A DNA stretch of 64,000 nt from Gymnorhina tibicen. Lineage: Eukaryota; Chordata; Aves; Passeriformes; Artamidae. A model generated the notes under the pieces. That model saw only the letters and a program-made list of their open reading frames with translations, did not search any database and was not told the DNA's origin. A program made the position numbers and the translations under genes. Below are positions 37,651 to 51,900 of the stretch, one piece after another. Within the stretch, counting starts at the first letter, position 1. Each line of letters opens with the position of its first letter. The stretch is taken from contig VXAZ01001682.1 in assembly GCA_013399875.1 (NCBI GenBank), positions 744,001-808,000 on the forward strand, given 5' to 3'.

Positions 37651-39432
37651 CTGCCATGGTTTGATTTCCTCCCAGTTTGTTGCCTTCTTTATGGCCACGT
37701 TTTGTGCCTTATCATAACCACAACCATGTTTCTCCCTGTTCAGCAGAACTGAACTGTTCCTTCCCCACTACCAGAAGTTACAGTGCTTGACAGCCCCCAT
37801 TCCACCTCTAACTCTTCCTCTCTGCTGCCCTGTACCCATGGAATGAGTACCCTGGGAGTGCTCATCAAGTCACTGCTCTGCCGTCTCTGTCCTGGGCCTG
37901 GAAAAGGGAACTGGAGTCAATCAAGCAATTAAATTTGAGACTTCTTAGCTGCTGGAAATGTGGCAGTCATCCTCTAATACACCCACAGGAAATTAAACAA
38001 TGATATCATCAGCCTATGAATAACTTTTTAATTCAACCAGCTGCACCAGCAGATGCCAGGTAACTGCATCTGTACCAATATAGCACCTGTCCCAGGTACT
38101 AATATAGCACAGCACAAGGCTAACTCTTCTTATTGTGCACCCGTCTGTTTATTAGAGGCTTACTTTAAATTAGCTTTTCAGCTCTTCAGGATATGGCTTG
38201 TTTCTCTCTATCTCTGCTGTAGTAATATCTGCTAATAAACAACATGACTAATATTTGATAATAAACAATAGCAGAAGCCTGCATGAACCAAAACGGTGTC
38301 TCAAGAGCGCTGATATTATTTCATATCAAAACATTTGGAGGACAAATCTGATAACCTTTTAGTTACCACTGAAAGTTATGATTTAGGTTTTTTTCACACT
38401 GAGGAACGAAACACAGAGTTTAGCTGCCAATTAGTCCTACCCTGAAAAGCATTTTCTCACTAATTCTGCCAATTCATTCCACTTAGGATCTGGAACTTAA
38501 ATGGAGGAGGAGGGGAGGAGTTAAAAATAGCACCAGCAGCAAAAAAAAAAGCCAATTAGTAGGAATTGCCACAATAACCTCTGTCAGGATAAATTTAAGG
38601 TATAAGGCTCCAAGATAGTTACTATGGCGACCACAGGCCCTTGCAAGGTACCTTTAATGAGAAATGCAGTATCTGTCACACAAGCAAGTAGATGCAGCAG
38701 CAGCAGCCCAACAGGCTATTTAAAGACACTTTTCTCCCCTGCTCCCTTTTATCAAAGAGCAGCAGGAAAATAAACTGCTACTCAAGTAGCTTTAATATGT
38801 GTATGTTTTCGATTTTTCATTCTTTCCCCACTTCTTCAGTCATTGAACTGTTAAGATCTCAGTGTAAGATTTATCCAAATTGAACAGGTTAGATTTAAAA
38901 ATATTACCCACACTTTGCCTACTCTTTGCAAAATAAATTTAGCTCACAAGTTATCTAAAACTCCAAGGAGTGAAAGTTTTTACCTAGAAAAATGATACAG
39001 ACACAGGTTTAAAGTAAGAAAACAAGACAAATGTTTGTGAAAAATCTTGCATCAGTTCTCTTATTTGCCAATACCATGTACAGCTGCTATAATTAAAAAA
39101 AGATATATTTTACTAGATGGAAACTATCTCAGATGTATGTTTGGTACTTTCTCCAGATACACACAGACAAGTGCTCAAGAGTGAACAGCTTTAAAAAATA
39201 AGGTTTCTCCTTTTTGTACACAAAGTCCACTTCATTTCTAGTGTTTACAAACAAAGTCTATTTCAAATCTGGGCTGTCACTGCCACCATGAGCACCCTCA
39301 TTAAGGACAAGCTTGGATTAACTTGTTACAGTACACACAAAATGACACAGTTCCCATCAGGATCCCAAATAACATATTTCAGGACTGCAAAAAAATAATG
39401 AGATGTGTGCTGCTGCAACTCCTTGGTACCTT

Positions 39433-39938
39433 TCAGAGTGCTGCATCCAACTCTGAGCTCCTCAGCACATGAAAGACCTGTTTGAGAGGCTCCAAATGAG
39501 GGCCATGGAAATGCTCAGAGTGCTGGAGCCCCTCTGCTCTGGAGCCAGGCTGGGAGAGCTGGAGGGGCTCAGCCTGGAGATGACAAGGCTCCAGGGAGAC
39601 CTTAGAGCCCCTTCCAGTGCCTAAAAGGAAGAAGCAAAGTGAGAAAACCCAAGAGAGACTTTTTACCAAGGCCTGTAGTGACAGGACAGTGGTTTTAAAT
39701 GGAAAGAGAGCAGATTTAAATTGGATGTAAGGAAGATGGGTTTTATGATGAGGGTGGCAAGGCCCTGGCACAGGTTGCCCAGAGAAGCTGTGGATGCTCC
39801 ATCCCTGGAAGTGTTAAAGGTTGGATGGGGCTTGGAGGAACCTGGGATAGTGGAAGGTTCCCTGCCCATGGCAGGGGGTCGGAAGTGGATGATCCTGAAG
39901 GTCCCTTCCAACCCAAACCATTCTATGTTCCTATGATT
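39433..39938 (+). mobile_element. CR1 LINE 3' fragment (about 500 bp)
   Basis: The longest clean copy here. In order: AGTGCTGCATCCAACTCTGA, CTCTGGAGCCAGGCTGGGAG, GACTTTTTACCAAGGCCTGT, GGCACAGGTTGCCCAGAGAA, CCTGCCCATGGCAGGGGGTC, GAAGGTCCCTTCCAACCCAA and the tail CCATTCTATGTTCCTATGA. It holds no intact ORF2. It is the last CR1 in the window going right. Confidence 0.94.
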
Positions 39939-42900
39939 TCAAACTACACGTTGAATGGAAAGGCTTGTTCAACACCATCTCCATTCTCAAACCTGAGAAC
40001 CATCACCCTTCTCAAAGCCTGGGCCAGATGTCAGTGGTAACTCAGCTCTGCTGGGACCACAGGAATGCCCCTGGTTCATACACAGTGTCAGTCACTGCTC
40101 CTACCCTCACTGTTAATGTAGATACAGTTCACTACAGCTTTTCACTTGTAGTTTTTTCTTGATCTAATCTGGTTTTGTTCACACCAAACTGAATCTTCAT
40201 ACCTTTAGAAGAATCCTATTACATGCCTCTTCTTAATTATCAATAAATTACTAAACTGCATTTTTTTACTTTCTCAATGCCAAAGAGGCAGCTTCTCTCC
40301 TTTTAAACACTGCAAATTAAATACTAAAACCTTTCTTTAAGTAATACATCTAAACCCAAAGCACTCAGGAGAACACACTGTGAAAAGCAGATCAATGGTA
40401 GCTTGTGATTTAAATAGGTTAAATGTGGGTTTGGCAACTTCGCAGCCAAGCTTTTGCATTGATGTTAGCAGGTGCTAGATCTCCTTGAAGCTGCAAAAGC
40501 TCTGCCAACTCATCAGGAGATGCACAACTCATTAACTCAATTTTGATATAAAAGATAGGGCTGAGACGTTTCCCTGATGAAGTAACCCTGGAAGGCAGCT
40601 TTGGTGGTGAGTATAATTCACGTTAGGCCCTCATTTGTCAAAGGAAAAGGTTTTAGCTGAGATAATCCCATGACTGGGATTTTACCACACATTTCATAGC
40701 AACTATTAACACAATTAATATTCTGCCATGTGTTCTGCAGAGCTAACTTATATTTCAGTTCCAAGTTTTTTTTAAAAAGACAATGAATAAACACTTCAGG
40801 AAAAACATGGCTGACCTAGTAAACTGTTAATAGCAGGAGTCACTTAGAGGGAAAAATTTCCTCATGCAAGCAATGATTCAGTAGATTCTTTCCAAAACAA
40901 GCTTTGTTTCTGGAGACTTATACAGCCAAGAAGAAAAAAATCATTTTTATTCTATGAAAGGCACACTAAACCACTGGCCCAACTCTGTTCTGCTACACTG
41001 AGTTCATCTAGTTGCAACACATACCTGAATTTGCTCAGATTATAATTGTTTTGTTGTGTAGTTTGTAACTCTTTCAGCTGACTAAAAATATTAACACAAC
41101 GGTTGTTTTCCTGCTTGTTCACTGCCTTCCCTTCTCAGTTAAAGCCCAGACCTAGAACCAGCTGCTTGGCATCAGCACAATTCATGGGAAAGAAGACTCT
41201 GAAGAGGAGAATAAACAACTGGGGAGAGGAGAAATAAGAGTATTTGAAGCACCTAGAAGAGCACCTGCCACTGGTGAGGAAAATCTCTTATTCTTAGTAT
41301 AAAGTCTCCACCTGGCTCCTCTCCTTACAGCTGCACCTCAGCAGTGCAAATCCTGCAACAACTGCACGTGTGGGAACACTGCAGAAACGTTCAGGTTAGG
41401 AGTCAGGACAAGATCTGTGGACAATAGCAAAACCTTCACCAAGAAGTAAATAATGCAGTTTGTGAAGACAAGAATCAATAAACCCATTCCCGTCTAACCA
41501 CCTTAACAACAGTAACACCAAACAGCAAAGCTTTATCCTGCAATTGGGTAGGGGGAAAAAATAATGCACTACCAATCATCTTGGACTATTAAACTTGAAA
41601 TAGTTTTATAATTCATTCTTCTATTTACAATGTGTGCTTGCTTTTATTTTCTCTTTTTTCCCCCCTCAAGTGTAACACTGGATTCCTCTTTCATATTAGG
41701 TTCCCTTCTGCAAATATTTTTTTCCTAGCTCTTCCTTTCAACTTAAATAGTTTTCAAGTATCGTCTTCTCATTTGGTGAGATCATTCCAAAGAAGTGAAA
41801 ACATCCTGTCCTGTGCTGATACAAAATACTCTGCTCAAAGAGATGCTTGTTTAGTATTCAACCACTGCTGAACCATAGTAGGATTTTCACAGATGTATTA
41901 AAACCTGGATCCAATTCCTGAGAGGTAAAAGGCAGCTCTGAGTTCATCGTTCCCTATTTAAAGCTCAGATTCTTGTTTTACCCTGTTCATCACTTACTGA
42001 GACTGAAGTTCACCTGACAATTCATCACCTTGTCCTCTGTAATTCCTCACATCAGCTCCCTCCTTCACAGTCCAGTACCAGGGACCTTCCCAGCCCTCTG
42101 CTCACTCCTCTTCCGACATGGTTCCAAACAAAGCTGAGCAGTTCAGGGCTGAGCCCAGATTCCAGAGGGCCTCCAATGAGGACCTGAGCTCTACAAGTTA
42201 TTACTCCCTTTCTTAACTAATTAATAACTTCCCCTTCTTATCCCAGAGCAGCTTGGATTCTCTATCAGCTTCTGGTGGGGAATGCCTCCATATGTCAAGA
42301 ATTACATTAATTAGACCCTCCTGATCCAGAAGCTTGTTCATTCCTGAACAGAACTTTCATGGATTTATGAGCAACATCTTCCCTGCATAAAGCCCCGTTT
42401 ACTCTTTCCTAGTTCAGCACACTTATTCGATGCAGATGTACACATAAAACTGAAATAAACCTGTAATTAACCTTCTTTAGCACAAGTCACCCTCTCTCCT
42501 AAGGGTACTTACTTATGATTCAGCATATCAAATCTGGAATGCTTCCACAACGTCGGGATCTTCCATAGTCTGAAAGCACTATGTAAGATAAGGAGTAATT
42601 TGATAAGTGATATATGGAGGTTTTAAACACACCTCCTGCACTAGGCAGAAATCAAAGCACTACACAATACAGATTTAGAGTTCCTCTCCCTCAGGTAACA
42701 GTCCCACTGAGGGCCAGGAAATCAAACAACTCCCAGTGATCTTGTTTCAGAATTGTCCATTAATCTTTAACAATCCAAAGCTGGAGCAGAATTCTTCATT
42801 GTTATGAAAACACATTAGAAAGAGTGTGCATTTTTGAAAACTTCAAACATGGCAAAGCCCTCCCTCAGGAGAATTCAGCTACTGGAAGAGTGGGCTGGAG

Positions 42901-45900
42901 TGGACAGAAAAAGAGGTTGAAGAAGAAAGATTACAGACTTAACATCCCCCCATTCCCTGCCAGGATTAGACACTTTTTTGGGCAAATCACAAATGGTATT
43001 CAAATTTAGCAGAATACTGGTTTGGCTTTTTAATTCAGGACCTATAAATCCTTGCATTGTTCCAAAGAAGCCTTCAACTTTTTGCCTGTGATCCCAGTTA
43101 TTATGTTGGCACTGGGAGGGGCAGGGAAGAAAACCAAGACTTCACTTCAAATCACCTTCTGGAGACACCTTTGGAAATGTAAAATGAAAATGTCATAAAA
43201 GGTTGGCTCTATATACTACAGCATTTACTTAACATCTTTCAGTAATATTTTCCAATCACTGTTGTTTTAGCTTTTGTTTCCAGTTAATGAAGGCAGAATT
43301 AAGTGGATGTCAAGAGTAAGGAATAAATTCAAGCTGATGAAGCACTAAGTTTAAATGAGTGTCCTCTTTGAAGGAAAGACTGACAAACCAGCTATTTTAA
43401 TTATACTTTTGATCATCTAAAATAAATTAATAGAAATTGGATATTTTAATTTCCAACTTCAGGAAATCTATGCTGTACCATCGTGATCTTTTACAGAGCA
43501 TCAGAGAGCAGGCAGAAAGCCAAATCTGGGCAACATCAGAGTGTAACTTTCATAAATCCTTTGGCCATTAAGGCAGACGTAACTGGCAGCTACTCAAAAC
43601 AATCTTCTTTCATCCCATTAACGCAGCCACCATGTCACCACAGCCACAAAACACAGCCAAGTGCTCCTAAATACAGAGAGTGCTATGGTCTAAATTAATC
43701 TATTTATCTACAGATATCAATCAAACCAGGTGTGACCTGGAGCTGCACCTACACCCAAATGCTCAGTCTCTTACTGGCAGCATAAACAAAAATGACCTGA
43801 AATGTGTTAGGGAGCTTTGCCACAAAAAATGAAGATGATGGTTAATTGGGAAGTGGACTAAAACTATTCCGTTCCCTTCATCACTTTGTCCTACAATCTC
43901 TAAAGGGTCTAGGTAGCATCCAGATACCCTTCACTCCTTATTTCCAAGTCTCCACATATCATAATAGAGCAATTCATCAGGAAAATGAATTTTTCCTGTT
44001 TTCACAGTTTTTTCATCTGTTAGATGAACATACGAGGCACCAGGTTTAGGTGACAGTGAGCAGAAAAAGCGTTGCACCTAACTGAACCTATGGAGGAGGA
44101 CTGTGCAAATTCACACAGCTCACAATAACGCACTGCTTAAAGTAATACATGAGTCTGGAGGGCAAGAGCCTTACCAAAAACTGGCACTATGCCATCTGTA
44201 ACAACAGAAAAATCAAGGAAAAAAGACTAAGGACAGGAATTTCTCCTCTGGAAAAGGTTGAAAAAAACCCTGCAAGAGAGATTAGGACAAATTTTGGAAA
44301 GACAGAAAGTCTTAGAGGACAAAAGAAAGCAACAGAGGAACCAGTTCATATGGACACATGCCCGTAACACTGCTGGCTTTGGGACAAAGGAGCAAGTTTA
44401 CCAATGAGTAGGTAGATTTTCAAATCAAAGAGCACTGTAGGTGGGAAGGTCCCTACGGAGGTATCCACTCAAACCTGGAAGTTGGCCACAAAGCACAGCA
44501 CAGCACCAGACAAGTAAATTATTCTTTGCATTGCTGCTCCCATCCAGGTACAGAGCTCAGGGCAGCTCCCTCTGCCTGCCCTGCCTTGGGCACTGCTGCA
44601 TCCCACTGGGTAAGAAAGAATTCTGAAACAACCTCTGCAACAACAATCTCTGCAGCCTGCCTTGAACTGACACTGCAGGGCAAGTCTGACAGAAATTTGG
44701 GCTGTGCCAGCTGTGCTGGAGCTGCACAATTGCACTCCCCCACTTGTGTGAGCTCCTGTGGATGGTACCTCTTTCTGCCTTGTGGTTGTCTGCCATCGTT
44801 TCACTCAGTACTCCCAGGTTTCTAACATGGATTTTACAAAGTGAGACTGCCAGCAGAATATCTCAGGTGTGCTGACCACAGAGCAGGTTTGAGACAAAAC
44901 AGAAATTTTGATTAAGTATCCATCTCACAGAAATACAGACAAACGTGGCGAGAAAAAACAATGTTGATTAACGTGACTTTGCTTTCTCCTTCAATGTTCA
45001 GAAAATCTACTGGAAAAAGGACAGGCCCCAAAGTTCCATGGAATCTTTTCTTCCTGGGAATATTGGTATTTTTGTATTTCATTCTAGCAGGGAGATTAAT
45101 ACATGGTGAAAGGTTGATAATGCTCACCTTCATCCCCCACTTTTTTCCATCACCCACCAACGTTGAAACATGATTTTCTAAAACCACAGTCTAAACTTAT
45201 TGGTTTGAATATGTGTGAATTAAGGGCAAGCACAAGCCATTTCAACTCTGACTTCCTTCAGGAAGAGGTATTTTTTCCTGTTTAGCTTGTTGCTCCATTG
45301 CTATCTAACAAAAGAAACAATTACAATTTTTCTTACATTCTTACTTTTTCTTCCACATACCTTGCACAAAAATGAAAACCCAATTAAAAAGTATTAGCAC
45401 TTCAGTCAATTTTTTAACAGGCCTGCACTTTGTCAAATGCTTCCATACTGTGCCTAGCACCCAAAAATTTCAATAAAGAAATTATTTTTTTCCAAGCATT
45501 GAAGAAATTAAGGAAGGAAAAAGTCTGGTTTCTTCTATAAGAAAGAAGTTCTTTTTAAAAAAAAAAAAAGAATTCTAAATCTGAATCCTGAAACCAATTA
45601 TTCTGATTTTTTTCAAGAGACAACTTTTGAACCCTGCAAGTCCTACAACCTGTAATCTACTTAGGATTTAAGGAGAAAATGAAGATGACTGGTTTGGATT
45701 TTGAGTGATTTATAGCTCATTTAAAACTGGGACAGCAAACTCGTGCTACATCTGTGTGATATTTTGTATAAGGGCCAAACTATCCAGCCACATTTATGCT
45801 GTACCCTATTAAACTTAATAAATCCTGTCAGAGACAAACTTGGCCTGTGCTCACAAAGCTCCTGTTTCCCCAGCTGCATACACAAAATATTATAAATAGT

Positions 45901-48900
45901 GCAAATTGGGTCTTCTGAGGCCAAGGCAATGTTCAGAGAGGTCAGAAAAATTGCCATGCAGGCTAGATCCAGTGAGTTAGTCACCCCTGATTTAGGAAAA
46001 GGCAATTGAAGAAGTAGGAGAAGAAAAAGAATCTTATGAAAAGTCATGCAATAACAAAAGAATTGCCAGTGCAGTACCCCAGTACTGAGATAATCAATTA
46101 TAAAAATGAAGTTTTGGGAAGGGAAGGAAGGGGAGAGAAGAAACAAACCCCCTTTTCTCAGACAAGTCTGAGAAAGCCAACTCAAAGGGAAGGTCTCCAT
46201 ACCAGCAACTGCAGAAGGAAAGTTCACCTGTGCTCAAATACACATTTCTTGACAGAAACAGAAATGCTAAATTCAAATGCAAATCATAGGAAACAGATTA
46301 TCTGCATGTTCCCTATGGAAATACATCCTAACTAATCAGAAGAAAGGGATGATATTGCATTGGGGGCAGGACAGGGAGAGGAACAGGAACATATTGCTGT
46401 AAAACCTGCATGGGCATTTGTTTTCATCATCAATTACAGGGACAGAACACTGGAAAAGGTCTTCCTGTTGGGAAGTGTGGCAACTGCTGGCAGATCTTTG
46501 GCAATTCCACCGAGGACACCTCAGTCCCAGACTTTGTGAAGGTCTTTGCCTCCACTTCTCCATGAGGGAGATGATCTGATGATGCCTGAGGCCTGAAATC
46601 TCTTCATTCCTAGATGTGTTCATAGACAGCCCAAAGTTCATTTTTTATTCATATTCATATTTTCATTCACTTCCCTTAACCTTTACAGGAGAGCCCTTCT
46701 CTGTCCCCACCTCATCCAGTTCATTAACAATGCCTTTAAATTTTATTGCGCTTATCAAACCAAAGTCTTTTATTTTCACCGGTCACCTGCATCTTCTACC
46801 ATTTGATCTCCTCTTTGTCCTGTGTGTGTGACCAGAACATCAGTATCATAACTGTCTCCTACCATTCCCTCTTTCTATTTGCCTCTGCTGTTCTCAGGTC
46901 ACGTTTGGGTTTTGCAGTGCAGTCACACTGAGGACTCCCAACCCCTGGGAACACCCTCTGGGCCTTTGCACCTTACAGAAGAACCAGGACCACGGAAGAG
47001 ACAAGCTTGTGAGGGACCTCAAAAGAGCATCTGTTTTTCATGGGATGCAAATGAATTCCTTGAGTACTTTAACTACCAAGCAGTCTAAAACTGAAATGTC
47101 TCTTTATTACTTCTTCTACTGCTCTTCCTCTTTTTTATTATTGTTTGTTATTTTGCCATTCTGTAGTTTTTGCAGAATCCTCCTGTAACATCTCCAATTT
47201 TTGCAAAGTGCTTTGAAATAAATATGAACATCATAACTGGTTCATACTATGGATCTGACCAGTGCTAGATGAATCACACTTTCCTACCCAAACTAACAAT
47301 TCCTTTACAATTTTTTTGTTGAAAATAACTAATTATTCGCTCAAAATTATGTATGATGTTTAAAGATTAATTTGGCTATTAGTAGAAAAAGGCAAGACTT
47401 AAAAAAACTAAAAGTGCATTTAAAAACTGTCAGATAAGAGACAAAATAAAAACAATTGCCCTGACAACAAAGGGTGATTTTCATGTTTTAGTCAATACAA
47501 TTTGACTTGAAGGTATCTCAGAAATATCCAGCTGGCCGTAGATGTAACATGAAGACCAAGGGCAACTGCTGTGAAATTTTATTTTCTCTTGACAGCAGGC
47601 AAAGCCTTAATCATAGCAGCTTTGTCTTTAAAACATAAACTGTAACAGCAATGTATGGAAAAAATCATTAATCTCCCATACAGACAACATGCCCTGTCAT
47701 AAACAGACACACAAATTAAACACTGACTTGGCAGCTATGAGAAATAACAATCATCATTTACTCACACATAGACAATAAATTTATTGGGGTAACTTTTGGT
47801 TCAAAATGGGACAGAATTTTTAATTCTCGTTCCTGTTGAAACAGGATCTACTTCAATGTGTTTTCAAAATGTGCATTGTTAACTAATACTGCAGAAATTG
47901 CAGTGTACCACTGCACAGACTTCACAGCTCAATTAATCAACACATTTACATGAAATAATTAAGCAGCAGAAATGGCCCTCATAATTAGTATGCACACAAA
48001 GGACTTTTAAAAAATTTATTCGTTTCCATGGATGAAAGAAACACCATACTACGTGATGAGAGGTATAAGAGTGAAAATAATAATTTGTTTCTTTAATTAT
48101 TCTTGTCTCATTAGAATGTAACAGAAAAAAATCAAACCAGGTGAAGTCAATACACACAAAAGTTCACTAAGCAAAACTGAGCAAAATACCTATAATTCTG
48201 CTGACTATAAAAAAAAGCAGCAAAACTTACTGTAGAGGATATGTGTAAGCAAGCTTGCTCATTTAACCCTGCAACCCTGATAAAAGGCAGGGTAAAACTG
48301 CTGACCCAGAAAGGAAGCCTGAACTTGAATGTTGACTTTGCTACTGCATTATTTCTTCAGCGTATTTTTAATTAGGCAACTCGCAATTAAAGAAATTAAA
48401 AGGCCAAAATTCCACCAGGTTCTTTCACATCAGCATCCCCTGGGTCACCAGCACTTGTCAGAACTTGTAAATTTTGCACAAAAGTCTCTCCCATTTGAAT
48501 TACCAACAAAACTATTTCCTCATTTACCATGTCCTGTTTGCTCGTCATTTCTTAACTTCTCACACCAGTCCTATCCTGAGCAATCCAAGCTTTAATCCCC
48601 ATGGTCCTCAGGCCGAGGCCAGAACAGCCTGAAAAGTCCAATGTGTAGAGGTAGAGACCCCAACTGTGGAGTGTCACACACGTGGAAGGCTTCACCAGCT
48701 CAGCTGTGCTGTCCCACACGGACAGACGAGAGGATTGATCTACTCAGACCATCCCCAGGATCAATCCTCCCCCGCTCCCGAGTGCCAGACACACCGTGCA
48801 CAGAATGGGAATGGAAAGGCAAGGCAGGGTGTGTTGTACAAAATGAGATATCCTGGGGCACATAATGAGATAACATCTATTACCATAAATTATGAAGTGA

Positions 48901-51900
48901 TTTACGCATAAACGGAGGCTGTCACGAAATTTAATTTTAGTGGTTTGGTAATCAAGTAAGAAACACAATAATTACCATACCTACAGTTTTTCCATAAATT
49001 CAGATCACTGCTAGTGGCAACACTTTTTGTTCACTGACATTAATACAATTCCCCTCCAAGAGCTGTCTGCTATATTTTTCCATGTCAGAACAACCTGTTG
49101 ATTACCTCGTTGCTGGGATAAACAAGCTCAGATTTCCCACTGATTACACTCAAAACACTTCCACTTTTCTCACTGAAAAACCCCTTTAACAGTGCAGCTG
49201 ACTGCTTCAAAAAACAGCTTTTTTCTTCTTCAAGAAACTGGAGACTCAGCTAGTCCAGAAAAATCTCTGAAGGCTGAACTTTCCAATAGCAGACATGAGA
49301 GAATTTGCTTCCCTCATCAACACATGTCCTATGTTCAACTGGAGAGATGAACAAAACATGTTGATACCACAGTGTGATATAACAACATATTTTAAATTAA
49401 CTGAAGACATTGCCAACACCTCAGCATCACTCAGTGCAGCCAGAACTTCTGTAGAGCAACTTGGCTGACATCTTTTCATGAGGACACCAGTACTCCAGTG
49501 CATTTCCCTGTGGATATTAAAGTTTAAAAAAACTCCTGCAGACGTAAAGCAGCAAAAATTAATTTTATTTGGAATCTAACTTTGCAATGAACCCTAAAAT
49601 TATTTTAGGGAGTTCAACAAATGACCCTCCAAAACTCCTGTTCCTCTCTTTTCTTCAACCAACTTCACAGGAGAGGGAGGACAAATCTCCTGTCTTTTCC
49701 TTCTCTGCTCCAAAGGAGTCTTGATTCTCTTCCCTCCCCACCATAATCTCATGGGAACAAAAGACCTCAAAGTATAACTTGTCACTAATTGTCCCACAGT
49801 GGGATACAAAGGAACATTTCAAGTCATGTGGAAACCAGAGATGGGAATATGAAGTCTCTAATTAATATCTTGGGATATAGGGGGAAAAAAAGGCTGATCC
49901 TTTCATTTGTTTGTCTGCAAAACAAGCAATGATGAAAGACAGAAAGATGAGTGAACAAAATAATCACTGAGCCCAAATGATCATTTCTGACTATAAAATG
50001 GCAGGGAGCAAAATGCTTCTCTACCCTAAAATAGAGGGAAAAGAGTGTCACTTCTCAGAAACACTGCTTATATATATCTCCAAGAAGAGTTACAATGCAC
50101 ACAGTAAATAATCCCAAGTATTGGTTTTAAAAGTACAGCAAATTGTAAGTTTAAGCTTTTCTGAAAGCTGAATCTTCACTAGTCAGCAGATAATTTTCAT
50201 TAGTCAGCAGAATAATCTTACTGTAGAAAAAGGCATCTGTTTTCCAGACAGTCTTTTAATGGCCTAAAGGATGTCACTTTTCCTAGGTAGTATAATACCA
50301 GTTTTTCCTGCCATATGCAGTGTTATTGTAGCAGCTATTATTGCCCTATCTCTAAGTTAATTGAAGCAAACCACCCTTCAGACCTTAAAATAAAAATACT
50401 GCATAGTACTCTACACATTTGATCCATTTTACATGAATACAAATAAGCCAGAGAACGGAATGAGGGGTTGGAATGTACCAAATAATATGGGTACTACAAA
50501 ATGGATCCCAGGGATTTCCCTCCAAGGACTCTGAAAGATTCAGCAGTGCCAGCACTGATCTGCTGACAATCCCCGACGGTTTCTGGCATTTCTGCTTCCA
50601 TCTCCTCCACCCTTCCCTTTGCCAGCAGCATGATCAATTTTATACCTTTGTTATAAATCAAATATATTACAGAGAGTGTTCTAAGTGCAGCACCCAGGAA
50701 CTTCCATCACCATTCCTCATTTTCCATGGGAGCAATGCAAGAATCCCCTGAAAATGTCCTCCCAGGCACAGGAGGGAAAAACTTACATTCTACAGCAACC
50801 ACTCTGTAATATAGAAAAGAGAAGCAACACATCAAAACTTCCAAGTTATTTTACTTTCTAAACATCCAAAGTGGGAAGCAAAGAGGCCAGAGAAGGCAGG
50901 ATGCAGCATTATCCTTCTTTGTAGGTCTGGAGGCAGAGAATATGAGAACACTTACAGTCCCCAGAAATAACAACGGGACCAAGAAAACAATTTCCTGCTA
51001 CCTCCACTCTGTCAGGATGGGAGATTTCAAAGTGATGGTGATGAATGGAGAGAGAGTAAATTACAAAAGGAAAAGAAAGTGACCAAAGCTGGCAAAAAGT
51101 GATAATTTAAATAAAAGTAGAATGAGGCAAACATTAAGAATGAGGGCAGCATCAAAAAGGTACAGGGAAGGGGAAAGAAATCCTGAACTTGATTGAAAAG
51201 CCTCTCTTTAAATATTAATAAGATTTTAATAACAATCAATGTCCAAAGAAAAAAAAAATCATAAAAGGAGAAATCTAAAAGAGGGATGTGTTGAAAAGCT
51301 TTGTATATTTGGGTTGAAAACCTTGGCTCAAAAGCAGATTCCAGGGAATGCCTGTCCTGTGTTAAAAAGCAAAGATCTGGAACCATTGCTTAAAAAGGGA
51401 AAAGATTTCTCCTTCTTTTTTTTTCTTTTTTTTTTCCCCCACAAAGAGCAACAAAAACCCTTTTCTAGGAGCAGGAAGGTGATTTTAAAGCACAGTGCAT
51501 GTTTCACCTGCTTTTCTGTAGTAGATCCATCAGAAAAAAAATTCAAACTCAGAGCAACATAGGAGCCTATACACAGTTTGACAACTAAAAGCACTTACCA
51601 TTCAAGAAATAGGTAATAAATGAGTTTAGAACTGATAAAAAACTCAGTGCAATTTCTAAACACCAGGAAAAAGATATTTTGCCATAAGAATAAAAATCAC
51701 TATTCTTAAAAGGTTTAAATACCTCCAACACATGTACAATCTCCCTTGATAAATGACTGTTTCAAAAGACTTATTGAAAGGGTTTATATCCATTACAAGG
51801 TAATGATTTAAGGATATTTAAATTTAAAATATTAAATCCATAGGAAAATGAAATTCAATCAAAGGGATGCAAAGAAATTTTATAACCTTATTTGTAGCTT

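Larger units (their letters stand above)
35136..39432. other. TRAPPC9: Intronic sequence, no recognisable gene
   Basis: Contains the pyrimidine compound repeat near 37.6 kb and a 17-bp direct duplication at 37109-37142. The mildly GC-rich patch 36270-36500 is open in more than one plus-strand frame but has no recognisable protein motif. Confidence 0.6.

Noticed and set aside
37439..37752. Repetitive open frames on both strands (FPFPFP, KEKEKE, GREGKG)
   Set aside because: Entirely explained by the compound pyrimidine microsatellite.
44425..44475. Possible antisense CR1 tail (GGGAAGGTCCCTACGGAGGT)
   Set aside because: Only about 45 bp resemble a CR1 end, and the following sequence does not continue the match.
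45721..46227. Longest minus-strand open frame, 168 codons
   Set aside because: No recognisable domain, composition like translated intron (Leu, Phe, Ser, Cys rich), and it overlaps open frames on the other strand.
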